The notes beneath the pieces were generated by a model. It was not told the origin of the DNA, made no database searches, and saw only the letters and a list, made by a program, of their open reading frames with translations. Positions 1-14,600 of a DNA stretch of 64,000 bases are shown here, piece by piece (position 1 is the first letter of the stretch; every line of letters starts with the position of its first letter). The stretch is taken from contig NMRB01000002.1 of assembly GCA_002633025.1 (NCBI GenBank), positions 441,361-505,360 of the forward strand, read 5' to 3'. The position numbers were made by a program, and so were the translations under genes. The DNA is from Notospermus geniculatus (Eukaryota; Nemertea; Pilidiophora; Heteronemertea; Lineidae).

Positions 1-3000
1 ATTTGGCCGTGGTACTCTGCGCAAAGTAGCAAGCAGTGTTGACCGACATAGGCTAGTGCTCTGCATTGCATTTTCATAGTACTGTGTGAGATTCGCGTGT
101 GTACAGGCCATGTCATGCTTTCTTGCCGACCAATATGCGGAAAGGAAAAGGCTTCGTAATTTCTCGTCACGCTGGTTACAAACACGGCAGTGCATTTTCC
201 GTTTCGCACATTGGTCGGTATGAATTGGGCCTAACGAAATCGTCCAGACAAGAGATGCGAGTGAGAACCCTTCCCCCAAACGCATGAAATACAAATGCAC
301 TTAATAATCTACCGGTATACTGGAGCCGATTTAGTCGTAACCACAACCGGTCTGAAGACGGTTAAGCGTATTAAAGTACTGGCGTTGATTTCATCTGCGG
401 TATTCGATTCCAATATTTGTATTCGCCATGTTTGATACCGCGAAAGATTAATCGATAGAAAAAAGTCGATTTGGAAAAATATCGCGAGCAATGAGATCAA
501 TACAAGATCGGACGCTTAACTACAGTCTGTACGGAACAAATTACTCGCAGACGATCGGTCTGGTCGCGAGGTACCGGTTATTTTTGTGAGCATGAACATC
601 TCCATTAGGCGTTAAAGAATGAAAAGGAAGGGAGAGGGAGTTTTTGTTATGTTTCGGCGCGTTTATTCTCGAAACAAACAACAACACTGGCAGTGCGGAT
701 TATCACAGAACAAACTGTGTTCTTCCTTCTCCGGGAGGAGATCAGATAACGTAGCATTTTTCCAACGGCTTTCCTAAAATATTGATGGCCTACGCAACTG
801 TTTCTTTTTTTTCTGCGGCAGCTGCTTCTCCGCTAGCGTGACCAGTTTTGTCATGATGTACCGATGCTGGCATACGGTTTCCGACTTGTTTAGACAGCTG
901 CTCGATAGGACAGCACGATAGTGCCCACATCTTGTCATCCCCAGTGGCAGAGCGGATAACAAGCAACAGAATCCGAGAGCGGGGAATCCACCAACCAACT
1001 TGGTAGGAAATTATGAGTCACGCAATCCGGATCATTGTCTATACCGCTGTGAGACAGCTTGTCAGAAGACAGGACGTTGTAAAAACGGCGTAAGAAAACG
1101 AATCATTACAATGTGTCGACTGTTGATGGACGCTGATGGAGAGGGGAAATATTCAGCATGGGTAGTTAGCAGGGATGTCAGAAAATGATGGCAGAAGGGG
1201 GCTTGAAGGAGGATGGTAATGACAGGAGACAAGGATGGATTAGGTACGACAGCGGCATGCCTAATGCTTCTTTCTACGATTCCTTGGGACAGGAGCATCG
1301 TTGCTGAGATGATTGGATCTACCAGAGAGAGCCGCATGGTTTGCATTATTTGTCCTGAGAGCCGTCATTGCTTTGCTGGTCGGGTTTCGAGGGAAACCAT
1401 CCTTTGAATGCTAAGAGCATGTCACAGAGTCAATGCTTTGGTCATTGGTCATGAAAAATAAACATCAATTTGAAGAAATGAGCTCCAGTTACATTGCTGA
1501 GAAGTCGAAATTAACTTCCATTGGTCTAATAGCGTTTTGAAGAGGACAATATTGAACGCAGCTTTTTCTTTTCGATGCAGTACCACTTGGTGAAAATTAC
1601 TGTCCATCATGAGTGTCCTCACGTACGATAAAATTATCGTCTTCCGCTTGAATCATTGTTGACATGGCCGCCAAGACGACGTGGAGAGTTCGGATTAGGA
1701 GGTAAAAAACGTGCTAATGACGGAAGAAGGACTTCGCGGAGGAACTGCACAGCTGGCTGGCTAAGAATTTTCCCACTTATCTCTGCAGGATATCATTCGT
1801 ACACAAGAAAGTAGGAAGGGGAGACGTTTTTTCCCGTGATGTCGTGATATTCTGAGGAATTCATCCTCAACCATGATTGATGCAGTGCCCTTTATGTCTG
1901 TTTCATTGGCATTCCCCATTGCCGCTGGGCACAATGTCGGTCGGCGATGTTGATATTCAACATGAAAGGTACAATGATATATTTTGACGCGATTTAACAA
2001 TCGTCTAAATGTCAGACCCAAGGTACATTTCGAGCGCTGAGTTGTCAAACGATCAACACTATTGTCATATAGGACAGTCGTCCTCTGCCATATAACAAAG
2101 AACATAGACGTATTCCTTAGATGGGATTTTATTGGGAAAACATTAAAGCATCCCCATTGTGTTTGTTAGTCGATCGTCTCAAACAGTAAAAATGGATATT
2201 AACACGCAGAAATACATTACGGTATACAGTAGTTTTTATCTGTAAAGATGCATAGAACGAGTTTTTCGCATCATGTGAACTCGGCATGCGAAAATCCCTT
2301 TGGAATACATCTTTACAAATAATATAGCTTCGTCAATGTGTCCAACTTGCACCAAGTCATAATTGCATATCTTTTTTGGCCAACCATGGCACGGCGGCGT
2401 GCACTGATGTTGTGTTGTTCACTGCATGTCGCTGAGGAACAATGTTCTTCACCATCATGTACTTCGGGCAGAAAGTTGAGACTGAACTTTTTCAGATGAT
2501 GTAATCAATCATTCACTTTCCTTTAAGGAGCGCCTGAGGAAGTCGCAACAAAATAAGCGTTCTGATTGGTCCATCGGTGCCAACTACCCCGGAAATGCAG
2601 AATGAAGAGTTCCTGATTGGCTAATGCGACAGGAAATCGCTTATTGGCTGAAAGCGTTTAATACTCTGATGGACGTTCCGACCGTCTTGGTCTCGTAACC
2701 ACTTGTGAAATGGCTGGTCAATAATTGAAGTCAAATCATGGTGAAGTCGTGTCGCCTTTCCGCGGCACGCTGGGGTTGCGGAGTCATGGGGAAAACGGTC
2801 TACTTCAGGCACACATAGCATTGAACGCTGATCTTATCGCCAAGGGTTATGGCACTTAGGTCCAACAGTTACTCAGATCAAATATGTTCATGAATGTTGG
2901 ACCGTTATTGACCAAGACCAAGATCAATTACATTGCCACCATCTTCCTTATGAAGTGGATAAAAATTGGCTTAGAATCGGATGCACATTCTGCTTGCATA

Positions 3001-5043
3001 AGCCGAAAAACATAAATTTCGCTCTGCGAACTTCGTGTTATGTACTTTAGAAATTTCATCTAACAGCCCATTGAGACCCGGAGTCAAACATGTAGTGGAG
3101 TTAGCAGGAGGCAAAATGTGACTCCCGGCAATAATCATTATTTCAAGAAAATCCACTGGATTCAACCCGAAACATTTGATTGCAGGCGTTGGCAAAAATT
3201 GCTTTTGCAGCAACTACAACTGTATAAGAAAAGGTTCATGGTCTTCGTCGTTTTCTTCTTCCCCTGAAGCATCTGCTTTCGTAACAGTACAAACCATTTT
3301 TTTCATTGAGGTGAACAACTTTCCTAATGTTTGCTCTTGAACGTCGCTCATTCAATTGATTTACCGGTACCTCTTTATTCTTCTCCGGTATATACAGTAG
3401 TTGTCAAAGACAAGAACCTATTTCCAGAGGCAAGCCTTTCATGTCGTCCGTGTCGAGTCGGATAAACAGAAGGTTGTTTCAACCCGGTTGCCGACATCGA
3501 CGGCCGCAATGAGGATTCCCCTAGGATATGGCATCACCAAAAGAACTCGCCTGATATGAAGAATTAGGTATTAAATAATCACGTTAGAGGTAATAGAATA
3601 ACAGGGAAAATGGAGACTTGCCCGACAAAATGAGGTTGGTATCACGAGTTTGTTTTTAGTACATGTACACCAGTGACATGTATAGCTGGGGAGCAGATCT
3701 GGGTTCATCCAATCTTTGCATGTAACGATTGTCGCCGTCTCTGGTCAACAAAACTCGATTGAAAATGAATTTTCAATATGCGCCCTGTTATGTGTACAGT
3801 ACAGTGTCGACGCTACGATAGTAAGCATCCCACTCTATTGGTAGTTTTGGGTTTCTGCTCAAATTTGCGAATCATGCCATGATATCTGATATAGAGTATT
3901 CCGGACCACGACGCCCACTTGAGAGGGCTCAACTGTACTTCTAATGTACGTTCCACTCCTTTGACCATATCTCGCAGCTAGACTCCGGCGGAGAGAACAT
4001 ACCCACCGTAATCAGATCCTTCGGATCGACTGGGTCTCTCAGCTGCTGGAATCGATCGAATTCGTGACCATCAACCGTTAAGGGTCAAAATCGAGGGGCC
4101 TCGGGCAACAAGGGTCTATGATGAACTAAGTTACTTCATCCCCAAAACATCTCTTAGGCCATTATTACAGACATAAGAGCGGATGTTTTTATGGTGGTAT
4201 TACATGTATTATGTAGTCTGGCAATAACAAAGATATACTGCAACTCGCATTGGACCGAAGCTATCAGTCATTACTGCTGATAATTAGTTTTGGAGACCAC
4301 GCCGCCGCACACCATGGACTTCCGACTCTTTGGCGACGACTGATTGTTCACCGATATCCCCCAATGGAACCGAGTCAAAGGGACAAAACATACAGTGGTG
4401 ATTGGCAATATCGACTTCAGCTCGCGATATTTACATTCTCAACATTAAAAGCTCCCTGTTCTGAGCAAGATTCTGGACCAATCGATGGAGTATTTACAGG
4501 AAAAGGCGACATTTTCGCGGTTGGATTGGGGTCTGAAGTAGATTGTTTGTGGCACTGAGAGGGTTCGGTATGGCTGGAGGATGGAAATGGGATGTCATGG
4601 ATTTCTTTTCAATCGAAGAACGCACCGCTCGAGTGTCTGTAATGACCGTATTACGAATTGATTCAGGATGTTGAGGGTGACGTCCAGTTATGGGTTTGCT
4701 GATGGCCAAGGCACAGTAATTATAGCCAATCAGGGCGTCACGCAATGATTGCTGCCGTGCTGCTCTCTTTGAGGCTGAGAAAGTCCCGCAGTCAGGAAGA
4801 AGGGTGTCGTCGTCGCAATCCAAGTGTCTCCCACGCTAATGATGAACATAAGAAAGTGAGATATTTTACCATATTCCTTATCTGTCGTCGCGATACTGCT
4901 TGATATCCGGAGTCTATAGGTCATAATAAGCAGCCGCCGAGATCAGCTAAGATTTGATTGGCGCCGCGGGACTTCATTAGCCATTCTACTCACGTGCATG
5001 CCTATAAGCTTTCTACTTATGAAAATGTTAGGCTTTCTTTAGA
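1..5043. other. Intergenic, no gene recognised
   Basis: I see only short open frames with no family resemblance, no convincing splice-linked exons and no RNA gene. The sequence is AT-rich with ordinary short words. It may hold regulatory DNA or long introns of a gene outside the window, but nothing visible proves this. Confidence 0.5.
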
Positions 5044-5241
5044 TTAGGGAGTTTAAGAAATCAAACGATAAACGTTTTAACGTTTATCGTTAAGTTTATC
5101 GTTTATCGTAAAGTTAAAACTTTACGACAACATTATTTTTTGTACCGAAAATGCAATATTTTATCTGGTGATCATTCGCAGTACGAAAAATAACGTTGTC
5201 GTAAAGTTAACGTTCATCGTTTGATTTCTTAAACTCCCTAA
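5044..5241. mobile_element. Fold-back MITE, TTAGGGAGTTTAAGAAATC ends
   Basis: The left end TTAGGGAGTTTAAGAAATC is matched by its reverse complement at the right end, and the arms continue inward with CAAACGAT...AACGTT. The element is about 198 bp and non-coding, as expected of a miniature inverted-repeat transposable element. Its first bases resemble the ends of elements at 55775 and 63572. Confidence 0.75.
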
Positions 5242-8195
5242 GCGCTCGTAAACGTTCAAAGTAAATCAACGTGGTCTACATGATTCTTGTCCTTACTGCA
5301 GTTGTTCACCTTCGCCGATATAATCCCTTCAAACAATTTCAGTCACATTTAAAACTTGTTAGGAGTTGCGCGGGGTTATTTCATGAGATTAAAAAACAAA
5401 ACTGGTGGTCGATTGTGCTTGGTAACTAACTTTAATAACCGTTTTCATTTTATATTAAACACCATGCACGCATGATTAGACAGATCTCAAATACTCTCTA
5501 TTTAAATACTGCGTATGTATATGAAGTGGCAGAACACCGTTCTAATGTGCCGTGAACTAAACTCTCAAAAATCGTGAATAAACCACGATCACATGGATTC
5601 TCATGCACTGGAACAAATTTCCACAACGCTTTGATACATTTTCTGTTAAAAACTGAAATTATCATGTTGTCCGCTTGATCGCCTAAAGTAATGAGGTATC
5701 ATTTAATAAGGTGTCAGTCCAGTCTATCCATTCATCGCTTCAATGGTCTTTGACACTGCGCCCACTCCACTCTGGGAGGGGTCTCAAAGCGCTTTTGACA
5801 TTGATCTGATATTTCATAACTAAGCGCAGTAATAACATATTGAGCGTATGTTTTTGTAAATAATCGTGAAGGTTTTAGTCACCCCTCTAGGACGTCTAAA
5901 TAATTGGTCCGCCAAACAAAGCAGCTCTCCGTAGGTCGGTAGATTTTTCACAAAGTTGCGCAGACGATAATTGTGAATTTTTAAGTACATGTACATTATA
6001 AACAACAATTTGGGTTCGATTTCTGCTCGGATCAATCAGTCTTCCTGTAACAGAGACCAGGAGGATGCTGTCGGAGCGCTGGTTTTCTCCTGCAGCATAT
6101 CAAACTGCCCGCTATTGCCCTAGGACAGCGAGCTGGAAATCATTGCACATGCGGCTATTATATGCTTTTGATAGAAATTAGACATTGCGCGGGACAGAAA
6201 CAGAAAAGTTTGACCAGACAGAGACAGAAGAAAAAACCAATGTCGCTCCTTTCTTATGAGGGCCCCTGAAAAGTTAAAACGCATCTCCCCTTTTCAGTTT
6301 TCGTAATTGTTACTTACCAAAATGTCTCCTATAAAGATAAACAGATAATACGATCCACGGATTCTATATCCAATGTGTTGCGGCCACTCTGGCCAACATA
6401 TCCACATCAAGTACCTAAAGTAGCCACGACATTATCCAGATAGTACTTAACTTCTCATATGTGTGAGACCCAAATGAGACCACTAACGCGAATGAGAAGC
6501 CAGACCACTTGTTGAGATCCGATGTCGCCACAAGCAAACCCTCCCATGTTATGTCGTCTGCTACGGGCGCATTCTGAAGGAAGCGTCCTCGGGTGTCGAA
6601 TCAGTGAATCAAGGCAACTGTGGTGACAGCTCAGTTGCGGTGCCTGTCCGAACAGCATTTGCGGCTCTTCCCTCACCAGAATGTCCGCAGAAATTATCGT
6701 TACTGAGGGTCAACCTATAAATTGAATGTGCAGTGGTGGTGGTCTCTGATAGCAGAAAATGAATGCTGGATTCTATTTGTAACACTTCGGGGTCTTTCCG
6801 TCATTCTTTGGTAAAGACCATTGAAACCTGGTCCAGTTTCGAGCTTCAAGTTGAGAACCTGTTGATTCAAGAAGGGGAAAATGATGCTGTAGATACCTAC
6901 ATCATCTGATCATTTCATGAATAATAAGTGACAAAATCCAGGGTTTTAAAATAAATATTTATTAGTATGTTTATTCATACCTGCTCATCACTTCTAGTAC
7001 ATCCCAATATTCATCTCAAACTCCAAACAAAAGAATCACACATTCATTGTCTTGAGTAATGAAATACTCAGTACAAATAAGATGAAGTGAATCCAATAGG
7101 AAAGCCAGGTCTCTGTGCCTACCAGCTTCAGATATCCTCAATTTTCCAGCCTGGATGCAGATGAACATGGGGCATTCTGAAAGGATTGAATAAGATAAAA
7201 GTGGTATGCTTGCCACAGACAATTGCTCCTTACTTGAATAATATCAATGAGGGTCTCCCTGAAGTATAATGTTATTGAAGCAATCTCATTAATTCACTAG
7301 TATGTTTCATTTCAAACAGAAATTCTGTTCAGATCTTATAAGTCATGCACTCTTCAAACCAAACATCATGGAGAGCTCAAGGGAACTGAATTATGCCATT
7401 GTGCTCTCCTCACAAACATTATTCAATACATGTATAATCAGGAATGTAGAAGTTATAATGTTAACAATACACAAGATTTCAACCAGGAAGATTTTCTGGT
7501 ACCCAGTCAAAGAGTTACCGGTACCAAGTGTGCGGCTAATATGAATGAGACAGCTTGTTCACTCACAGTTCAAAGATACACGAAGCGTGGCAGTTACATG
7601 AAGCAATACGAGATGTGTTTTACGAAGCAATGAAACTGCTGGCACCATTGAATATGACATTGAAATTGCTAATACATGTAAGAATTTCACGACACCCAAC
7701 AATTTGGCAAACAATCTTTTTAGTTACTAGTATCTGACATGGATGATGAAGAAATGTTCCAACATAAATATAATACTATAACAACTGAATAGAAATAAAT
7801 AAATAGTCACATGGTTATAAACAGTTTTGGTTAAAGCATCAATGAGACCGCACCGTGCAGGAGGTTCTATGTACAAATCACAGTTAGTGGTTACAGTTTG
7901 ATGGAAGGAAGTGAAGGAATTAGGAATTATATTGTATACCGTCAGTCTCGTCTCTATACTGTACATACATGTACATGTACAGCCGTCTCAAAATTGCATC
8001 CTTAGCCAAATAATGCACACTCCCCACCAATCAAAGTATTAAAACAAACTCACTGCGTTCTATTCATTCACATTTGGCAGTTCCAAGCAAATACTGACAA
8101 AAATTTAGCACACAATCCCAGAGGCATCATAGCCAAATGGATGAGGTGCAGTGGCAAAGGCAGCAAGTCCTACATAAAATTTCTTATGATACCTT
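5242..8195. other. Intergenic, no gene recognised
   Basis: No coding exon could be supported here. TTTATT words near 6957 would read as AATAAA on the minus strand, so distal polyadenylation of the upstream minus-strand GOLGA3 gene could fall in this stretch, but that is a guess. Confidence 0.4.
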
Positions 8196-8314
8196 GGGTC
8201 ATATGAATAAAGACTAGTAAATGCTTTTACTTGAATTTTGCAATACAAATGCACTAGGCTATGCTGTACAAATCTGAAGGTAAAGCATTTGCTAGTCTTT
8301 ATTCATATGAGCCC
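8196..8314. mobile_element. MITE, TGGGTCATATGAATAAAGAC family, copy 1
   Basis: Inverted termini TGGGTCATATGAATAAAGAC and its reverse complement bound a 119-bp non-coding unit. A second copy, in opposite orientation, lies at 37043-37164 and is clearly homologous along its length. Both termini carry AATAAA, so either orientation offers a polyadenylation hexamer; this copy lies about 310 bp past the GOLGA3 stop codon, inside the probable 3' UTR. Confidence 0.8.
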
Positions 8315-8620
8315 TTGTCCTGTTGGCCAAAGGACTCTGAAATAATGAAATGTATATGGAGCAGTAGTGACGAAACAAATCTGGCACATTGTGACCACCT
8401 AATTAAGTTTCAACAAATATTTATCCTCCTTCACAATAATCTTCATAGAAATACATTAGAAAGTTAATCCCAGAGGAAATGTCCAAATCCCCTTTGCCAT
8501 GATCAAACGAAAGATCACAAAAGATGTCGGGCACAATTTGCTCCAAGTCCCATCATTACATGATGTAGTCATGAGAAGTGCACAGCAGTTGAGAAGTCTC
8601 ACAATTCCTATGGTTGTAAG

Positions 8621-11600
8621 TTACACATCGATCGTCCGATTTTGTCTTTGTTTTGATTTAGTCCTCATGTCATTTGCGACGAGTTTCTGTATTTCCTGCT
8701 CCACCTTCTGACCACTTGGCAGACTTTCATCAGAACAAGCATCGCCGTTTTGAGTCGCACATAAATTCTTCAAATCCGCCACGTGACTTTCAACTTGTCT
8801 GTGGTGAAGAAAAAAAATGTATGAGATTCCGTATGGTGATGAACTGGTCTAATAAGTTCATCATTCTAACTTACAGATGCATTATATTTGGAAAGCATCA
8901 CACTAAACTGAGATGGGCAGACTGCTGCAAGCCTAGCCGCATTAGGTGTGCCAAGCAAATAAAATTTCACAGTATTGCACTTCGAATGAAACTTCTAAGT
9001 GTACTGATGAAGCCTACAGCTTTTCAGTTAAAGATTCCCCCACATCTTGCATGACCAATGATCCCCACAGTCAAGTGGTTAATTTGTTAGGAAATACAAG
9101 GTCATATCTAGTACACAGAACATGACTTACTTCCACGACTGGGTTGAGTTAAACACAGCCATTGTGTGATCATCGATCTGCTTCTGAAGGGTCGACATCT
9201 CAGATCGTAGAGAACCGAGACAGGATTCCAGGGCAGCAAGAGGTCTGAAAGGAACAGAGAAAGTAGGCAATGTACATGATGTATGACAGCCTAACCTGAA
9301 CACCCAATCAAATTTGGTCAAGACTTTTGATAGAACCTGAGTTGGATCATTTAGCCGTGAAGACTTCACTCAACAAGTCTGAGACACCATGAAGGCATAA
9401 TGCAACTTACTTGCTGTTGTAACTCGGCATCGAGTTATCCTGCAATATCTTCTCTATGATCGACAAGGCTGACGTATAAGGGAAGTCTTCCTCATTAGCC
9501 TGACAGGATTCGTCCTTCCCAAGCGTGGGTTGGCCATCCGTTGTCCCTCTCTTGCCCTGTAACAAAACATCAGATGTCATTCAATCACAGGTTGCGCTGA
9601 ACCAGTACGGGTCAGCTCTCCTTCAACCCCCCCACCATAAATATCCAAGTACAATGATCTAGGTCCTAGGACATCATCTCTAAAGCTTACCTTGAGACTA
9701 GCTTTGACAGCACCCCTGAGCTCCGATAACTTGGCCTGATATGTGAATTTCTCCTTCCTAGTTTGACTCAGCTCTGCTCTCAACTTGTCTACCTCCTCTT
9801 TGGTACTTTGCAGTGCCTTTCTGACATTATCCATCTCCAGGTGTTGTCTCTGTTCAGCCAGGGTGAGCTGCTCCCTCAGGCCCTTGACTTCTTGGTCCTT
9901 TTGTTCTATTTGCCAATGGAGAGTCTGAAAGGGAAGACATTCAGAAATCACAGGTGGCTAAAAAGCAAGAGAATCTCTACCAAACAACATACTGCATTCA
10001 ACAACGAACAAAATTTTCTCAGTTATCTAACATTGTACCTGTGGGACAATCAAACAACACATGGAACAACAATGGGTGATTTCAAAGTTGGTGTTAACAC
10101 GGTGTTTACAATGCATTAAAGCATTGTAAACACCGTGTTAACACCAACTTTGAAATCACCCAATGGCCATCATGAGTTCTTACCCTCATGGTCTCATCAA
10201 TGACTGGTCCCTTCTCATGATTCTGAGCCAGCTGCCTTTGTAGACTATCAACTTCCAGCTTGCAGATTCTATACTCTGTTTTCAACGTCTCCAACTCAGC
10301 CTTATACTTCATTTCACCCGTCTGGTCACTGTCTATACTCTTTTTCAAATTCTCAAAATCTGACTTAGAAAGTTCAATTTCTTTCTTGAGCTGCTCGTAG
10401 TCCAGTTTCAGGGCTTCGTTTTGGTTTCGCAGTTTGGCATACTTCAACTTTTCACTGGCAGCCTGCAAATGAACAGATGATCATTATTTCACCTATTCCT
10501 GACAAGCTCTCTGTTCCAAACATAAAATTTTAAGCTGTCCATAGAGCTGCATATCACCATTGATAAGATATGACTGAAAACCACCATAAAGAAATTTAGT
10601 GCAGAATAAGGGCTGACCTGTTTCTTGAAATCCTTGGCAGTTTCTTTCTGCTTATCTGCAATATTCTCCAATTCACTCATCCTGGCTTCCTTGTTTTCGG
10701 CCAGCCGTGCCATTTCATCCAACTCCCTCTGGGTCCTGGCCGATACCTCGACGATTGAGGATTCTTTCTCGGCTAAAGCACCCTCAAGTTCGCTTGTGTG
10801 GCGTTTGAGAGCCGCGTGACTCTGAAGAACACCTGTTGAGAGACAAAATGGGTATGAACTCTTAGAATGGCAGACTGACTCACCAACTTTGACAAAACAC
10901 CTCCCTTCCGTTCTCTACTCCAAGGATTCTTTCCATTAGGCCTCACATATCAATTAGCCAACTCACCAGCCAGTCTTCCCTTCTCCCTCTCCAGGTCCAG
11001 CGCCAACTGTCGGTTCTCTTCCTCAGCCTCCTGCTGCTGGAGAAAGAGTTCCTCTGCCTGCAGTAACTGCTGCTCTAATTGGGTTATCCTCTCTCTGTGC
11101 AGGCGAACCTCCTCCCTACTTGAATCTCTTGCATTATCTAACTCTGCCTCAAGGGCCGATTTCTTCTGCTGCAAGAATTCAACTTTCTCCACGAGAGACT
11201 GAAATTGAGGAAGGTAGTTCATAACTCTTAGCTCCTTTTACAAGAGGCCAACATTTTCTAAATGTTAGGTAGTCAACCACTGAAGTTGCATACTTACCTC
11301 AACCTGCTCTCTGAGATGTTCCTCCTCCTTACTTGCCAATTCTCCCTCCGTTATCTTCCTATTCAGCTCCACGAGGACATTTTCAGCAGTCCTCTGTGCC
11401 TCATTCGATTCCTCCAACTTTGCCATCAAGGTAGCCACATCATCAGTGTGAACCTTTTCCTTTTCAGTGAACAAGGCTTGCGCTTTGTCCACCTCTTGTT
11501 TAAGCCTCTCCACCTCCTGTTGATACCGGATGATTTCACCATACGCTTTCGTCTGCAGCTCTGTAGCATACGATTTCAGAGTCTCATTCTCTTGACTAAC

Positions 11601-14600
11601 CGTGACATGCTTCTCCTGCTCGGCTAAGAGATTCTCAATCCTACTCTCCAAGAGCGCCTTTTCTTCCAACGCTACATTCAACTGTGAGCGCAATTCTGAC
11701 GACAGGTCTTCAACCTTCTTTAACGCAGCCTCCACAAGAGACTTCTCCAGCAGGAGACTTTGTAATGTTTCATTCAACGTCTGAAGCTCACGTTTCAAAG
11801 AATCTGTCTCTGAATCTAACCTTTGTTTTTCCTGCTGGAGCTCATTTACCATCACGAACCGATCCGATATCGAACTGTTGAATTCATCGAATGATTTCTG
11901 CTGTGACGCCAAATCCTCCTTTGTTTGATCCAACTCCGCCGACAGGTCACTCTTCTCTTTTTCTAACTTCTCCAACTGGAGAGCCTTCTTGTTCATCTCT
12001 TGTTTCATATCCCGAAACGTCGACTCGACTCGTCCCATATCTCCTCTCAACATGGACAAAGCCTCATCAATTGAACGTTTCTCCTCATTTGCTGCAGAGA
12101 GAGCCACCTCTAAGGCAGCCTTCTGATCTTTCAACGTCAAAATCTCCTGATCCTTGTCAGAAAATGTACCCTGAAATTCCTTCAATCTGGCCTCTGTTTC
12201 AATAAACTTGCCTTCTAAAATTTCATAATCTTTTTGCCCCTGTGCAATCATCTCCTGAGACAGAGTCAACTTCTTCAACATTTCTGCATGCTCCCGTTCA
12301 AGTAGAGTCACCTGTGATTCCTTCTGCTCCAACTCGTGCCTGGTTTTCAACAACTCTTGCTCCAAATCAGAGGTCGTTGACACCAAATGTGCCAACTTAT
12401 ACCTCTCCTCTTCCACTTTCTGCATCCGTTGCTGCAGCGTATTATCAGCATCTCGTTCCAAATTCTCCATCTGATGCATGGTTGCCTCTCGCTCCAACAT
12501 ATCTGCCTGGATCCTCTCCAAGTTATCAAACAGTAACTCCTTTTCTTGCAGTGCCTTCTGCTGTGTCTCTGCCAGCTGGGACTTCACTTGGCTTCCCTCA
12601 GACTTCAACCTCTCGATCTGGTTTGCCTGCTCCATGATACTCAACTGGTTATTGGCAAGCTCCTTCTGAAGTTGTGCCCTAGCCTCTTGGGCCGTTTTCA
12701 ACTGTTGCTGGTACCATTCTTTGGTTTTGGTCAATGCACCAATTTCATTCTGTAACGAACGAATCTCATTTTCACACTGTCGTTTCTCCTGACGCACACT
12801 CTGCAAGTCCTGGTTTATATCGAGAATTCTTGTCTTCGATTCCTGGACAAAAGTTTCCCGTTCTTGAATTTCACGACGCAAGTCCACAATCTTCTCCTGC
12901 AGCTTATCATTTGCCGATTTTGACAGATTTAAATCGGAAGAAAGAGTCTGATTTTCCGAGATTTTCTCATCCAAAGATTTTTTGATGAGTGAAATGTTAT
13001 GCTCCAGCTCATCACGTTTTTGTTTCAAAGTCTTGATATCCCCAAGAAGAACATCTCTATCTTTGAAGGCTCCTGAACTGCCAGTCACTTGAGTCTTTAA
13101 TTGTGACTTCAAGGCACCAAGCTGGGCCTGCAGCTCGGCCCTTTCACGCACGGCTGTGGCGGCCTCCATCTTGAGCATTTCAATCTGTCCTTCAAGATGA
13201 GCCCTCTCCCTCAACACCTTATGTAACTCATCATTCTTCTCCTTTGCAGGCCTCCTGTTCAAAAACCCACCACTCACATTAAACAAACCGAGTCCATAGC
13301 TCCGTTCCTGACCACTCCCAGCCATGTTAACACCACCAGGGGGCCGTTTCCCTGGGGTTGTAGCAGGGGTAGAGGTACTCAAAGGAATCGGCCGCATACT
13401 AGCCTCCACTTGGTCAGGAACATCACTTCGTTCCATCTGCTGAATATCGATTCCTGAATCCTTTCCTCGAACCTCAGCTATAACTTTCAAAGCCTCATCT
13501 AAAGGATAGTCATTAGGATTTACAATAGGCTGAAAACCTGGGTCTTTCACTGGTGGCGTATTACCACTACTGTGCTGCCCCTTCCCACTTGACCCAACTT
13601 CGACAGTCTTAAATGCCCTTGGCATCCTGTCACCAGCCTGACCACTCTGTGTCCCAACTGCACCTATGGCCTCATTCTCAACCTCATCTAATACCCCATG
13701 TGAAACAAATGCCTTCTTCTCCACCAGAAGTTCACCATTTAAAGCAGTATCCCCTCCACCAATGTTAGAATTAGACACCAAATTATCATCTCTGTTTGTA
13801 ATTTCCCGACTAGATTTGGGAGACAAAGCCTGAGAAACATCCTTCGAAACTGAATTCTCCTTCACAGGCGAATTGTCCACATCTTCAATTTTCTTTGCCG
13901 CATTCTTAGCTCTTTTTGCCTTAGCTTTACTGTTTGCTCGAGCTTTGGCTTTCAGTTTAGCTTTGATGTCAGCGCTTGGTTCCCGGTACACCTTCCCATC
14001 TCCTTTAGTGTTAGTAATCTGCAGTTCATGAGCTGGAATGCGGATGAGCCCGCTGCTATTGGAATCAGTGTCATTGACTGATCCCTCGTCAAGGTCATCA
14101 TTTATGAAACCGATCTCACTCGACGCTGAGGCAGTGGGTGTGACAACCTCTTCTGAAGGCTGAAGTGAGAAAGAGTGATGAAGGTTAATGCAGGAAACAC
14201 TGAAATAGAGAACCCATAAGGGAAGACACAGACAGGCGCACTGCGACTAAGTTGTCAAATATACTTTAGCTCTGCTTCATAGATCTGAGTTTTGGCTGTT
14301 ACTTTTTGTCAAAAATATGAAGCTAGTGCTGAGGGCCAGTTTGTCCCATCTTAATGGAAAAAATTTATTACCTGTGATGGTAACTCCCCAGCCACAGCAT
14401 CACTGGTAGTCTTCAGTTGTAACTGGGCTTGGGTGGCAGCGATGATTCTGGCTACCTCTTCAGACGATGCTGGCTCCAAACTTGTACTACCTGCAAAGAA
14501 GTTTTGGAAAGTTTCCATGACCAAATTCTGCAGTGCACAATATGAAATGTGAGAAACATCAATCTCACTTCAACCTTTTTGAAAATGAAGCTCACTTACC

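Noticed and set aside
11262-12985. Several plus-strand frames over GOLGA3
   Set aside because: They lie opposite a long coiled-coil exon whose composition leaves stop-free antisense frames; no family resemblance.
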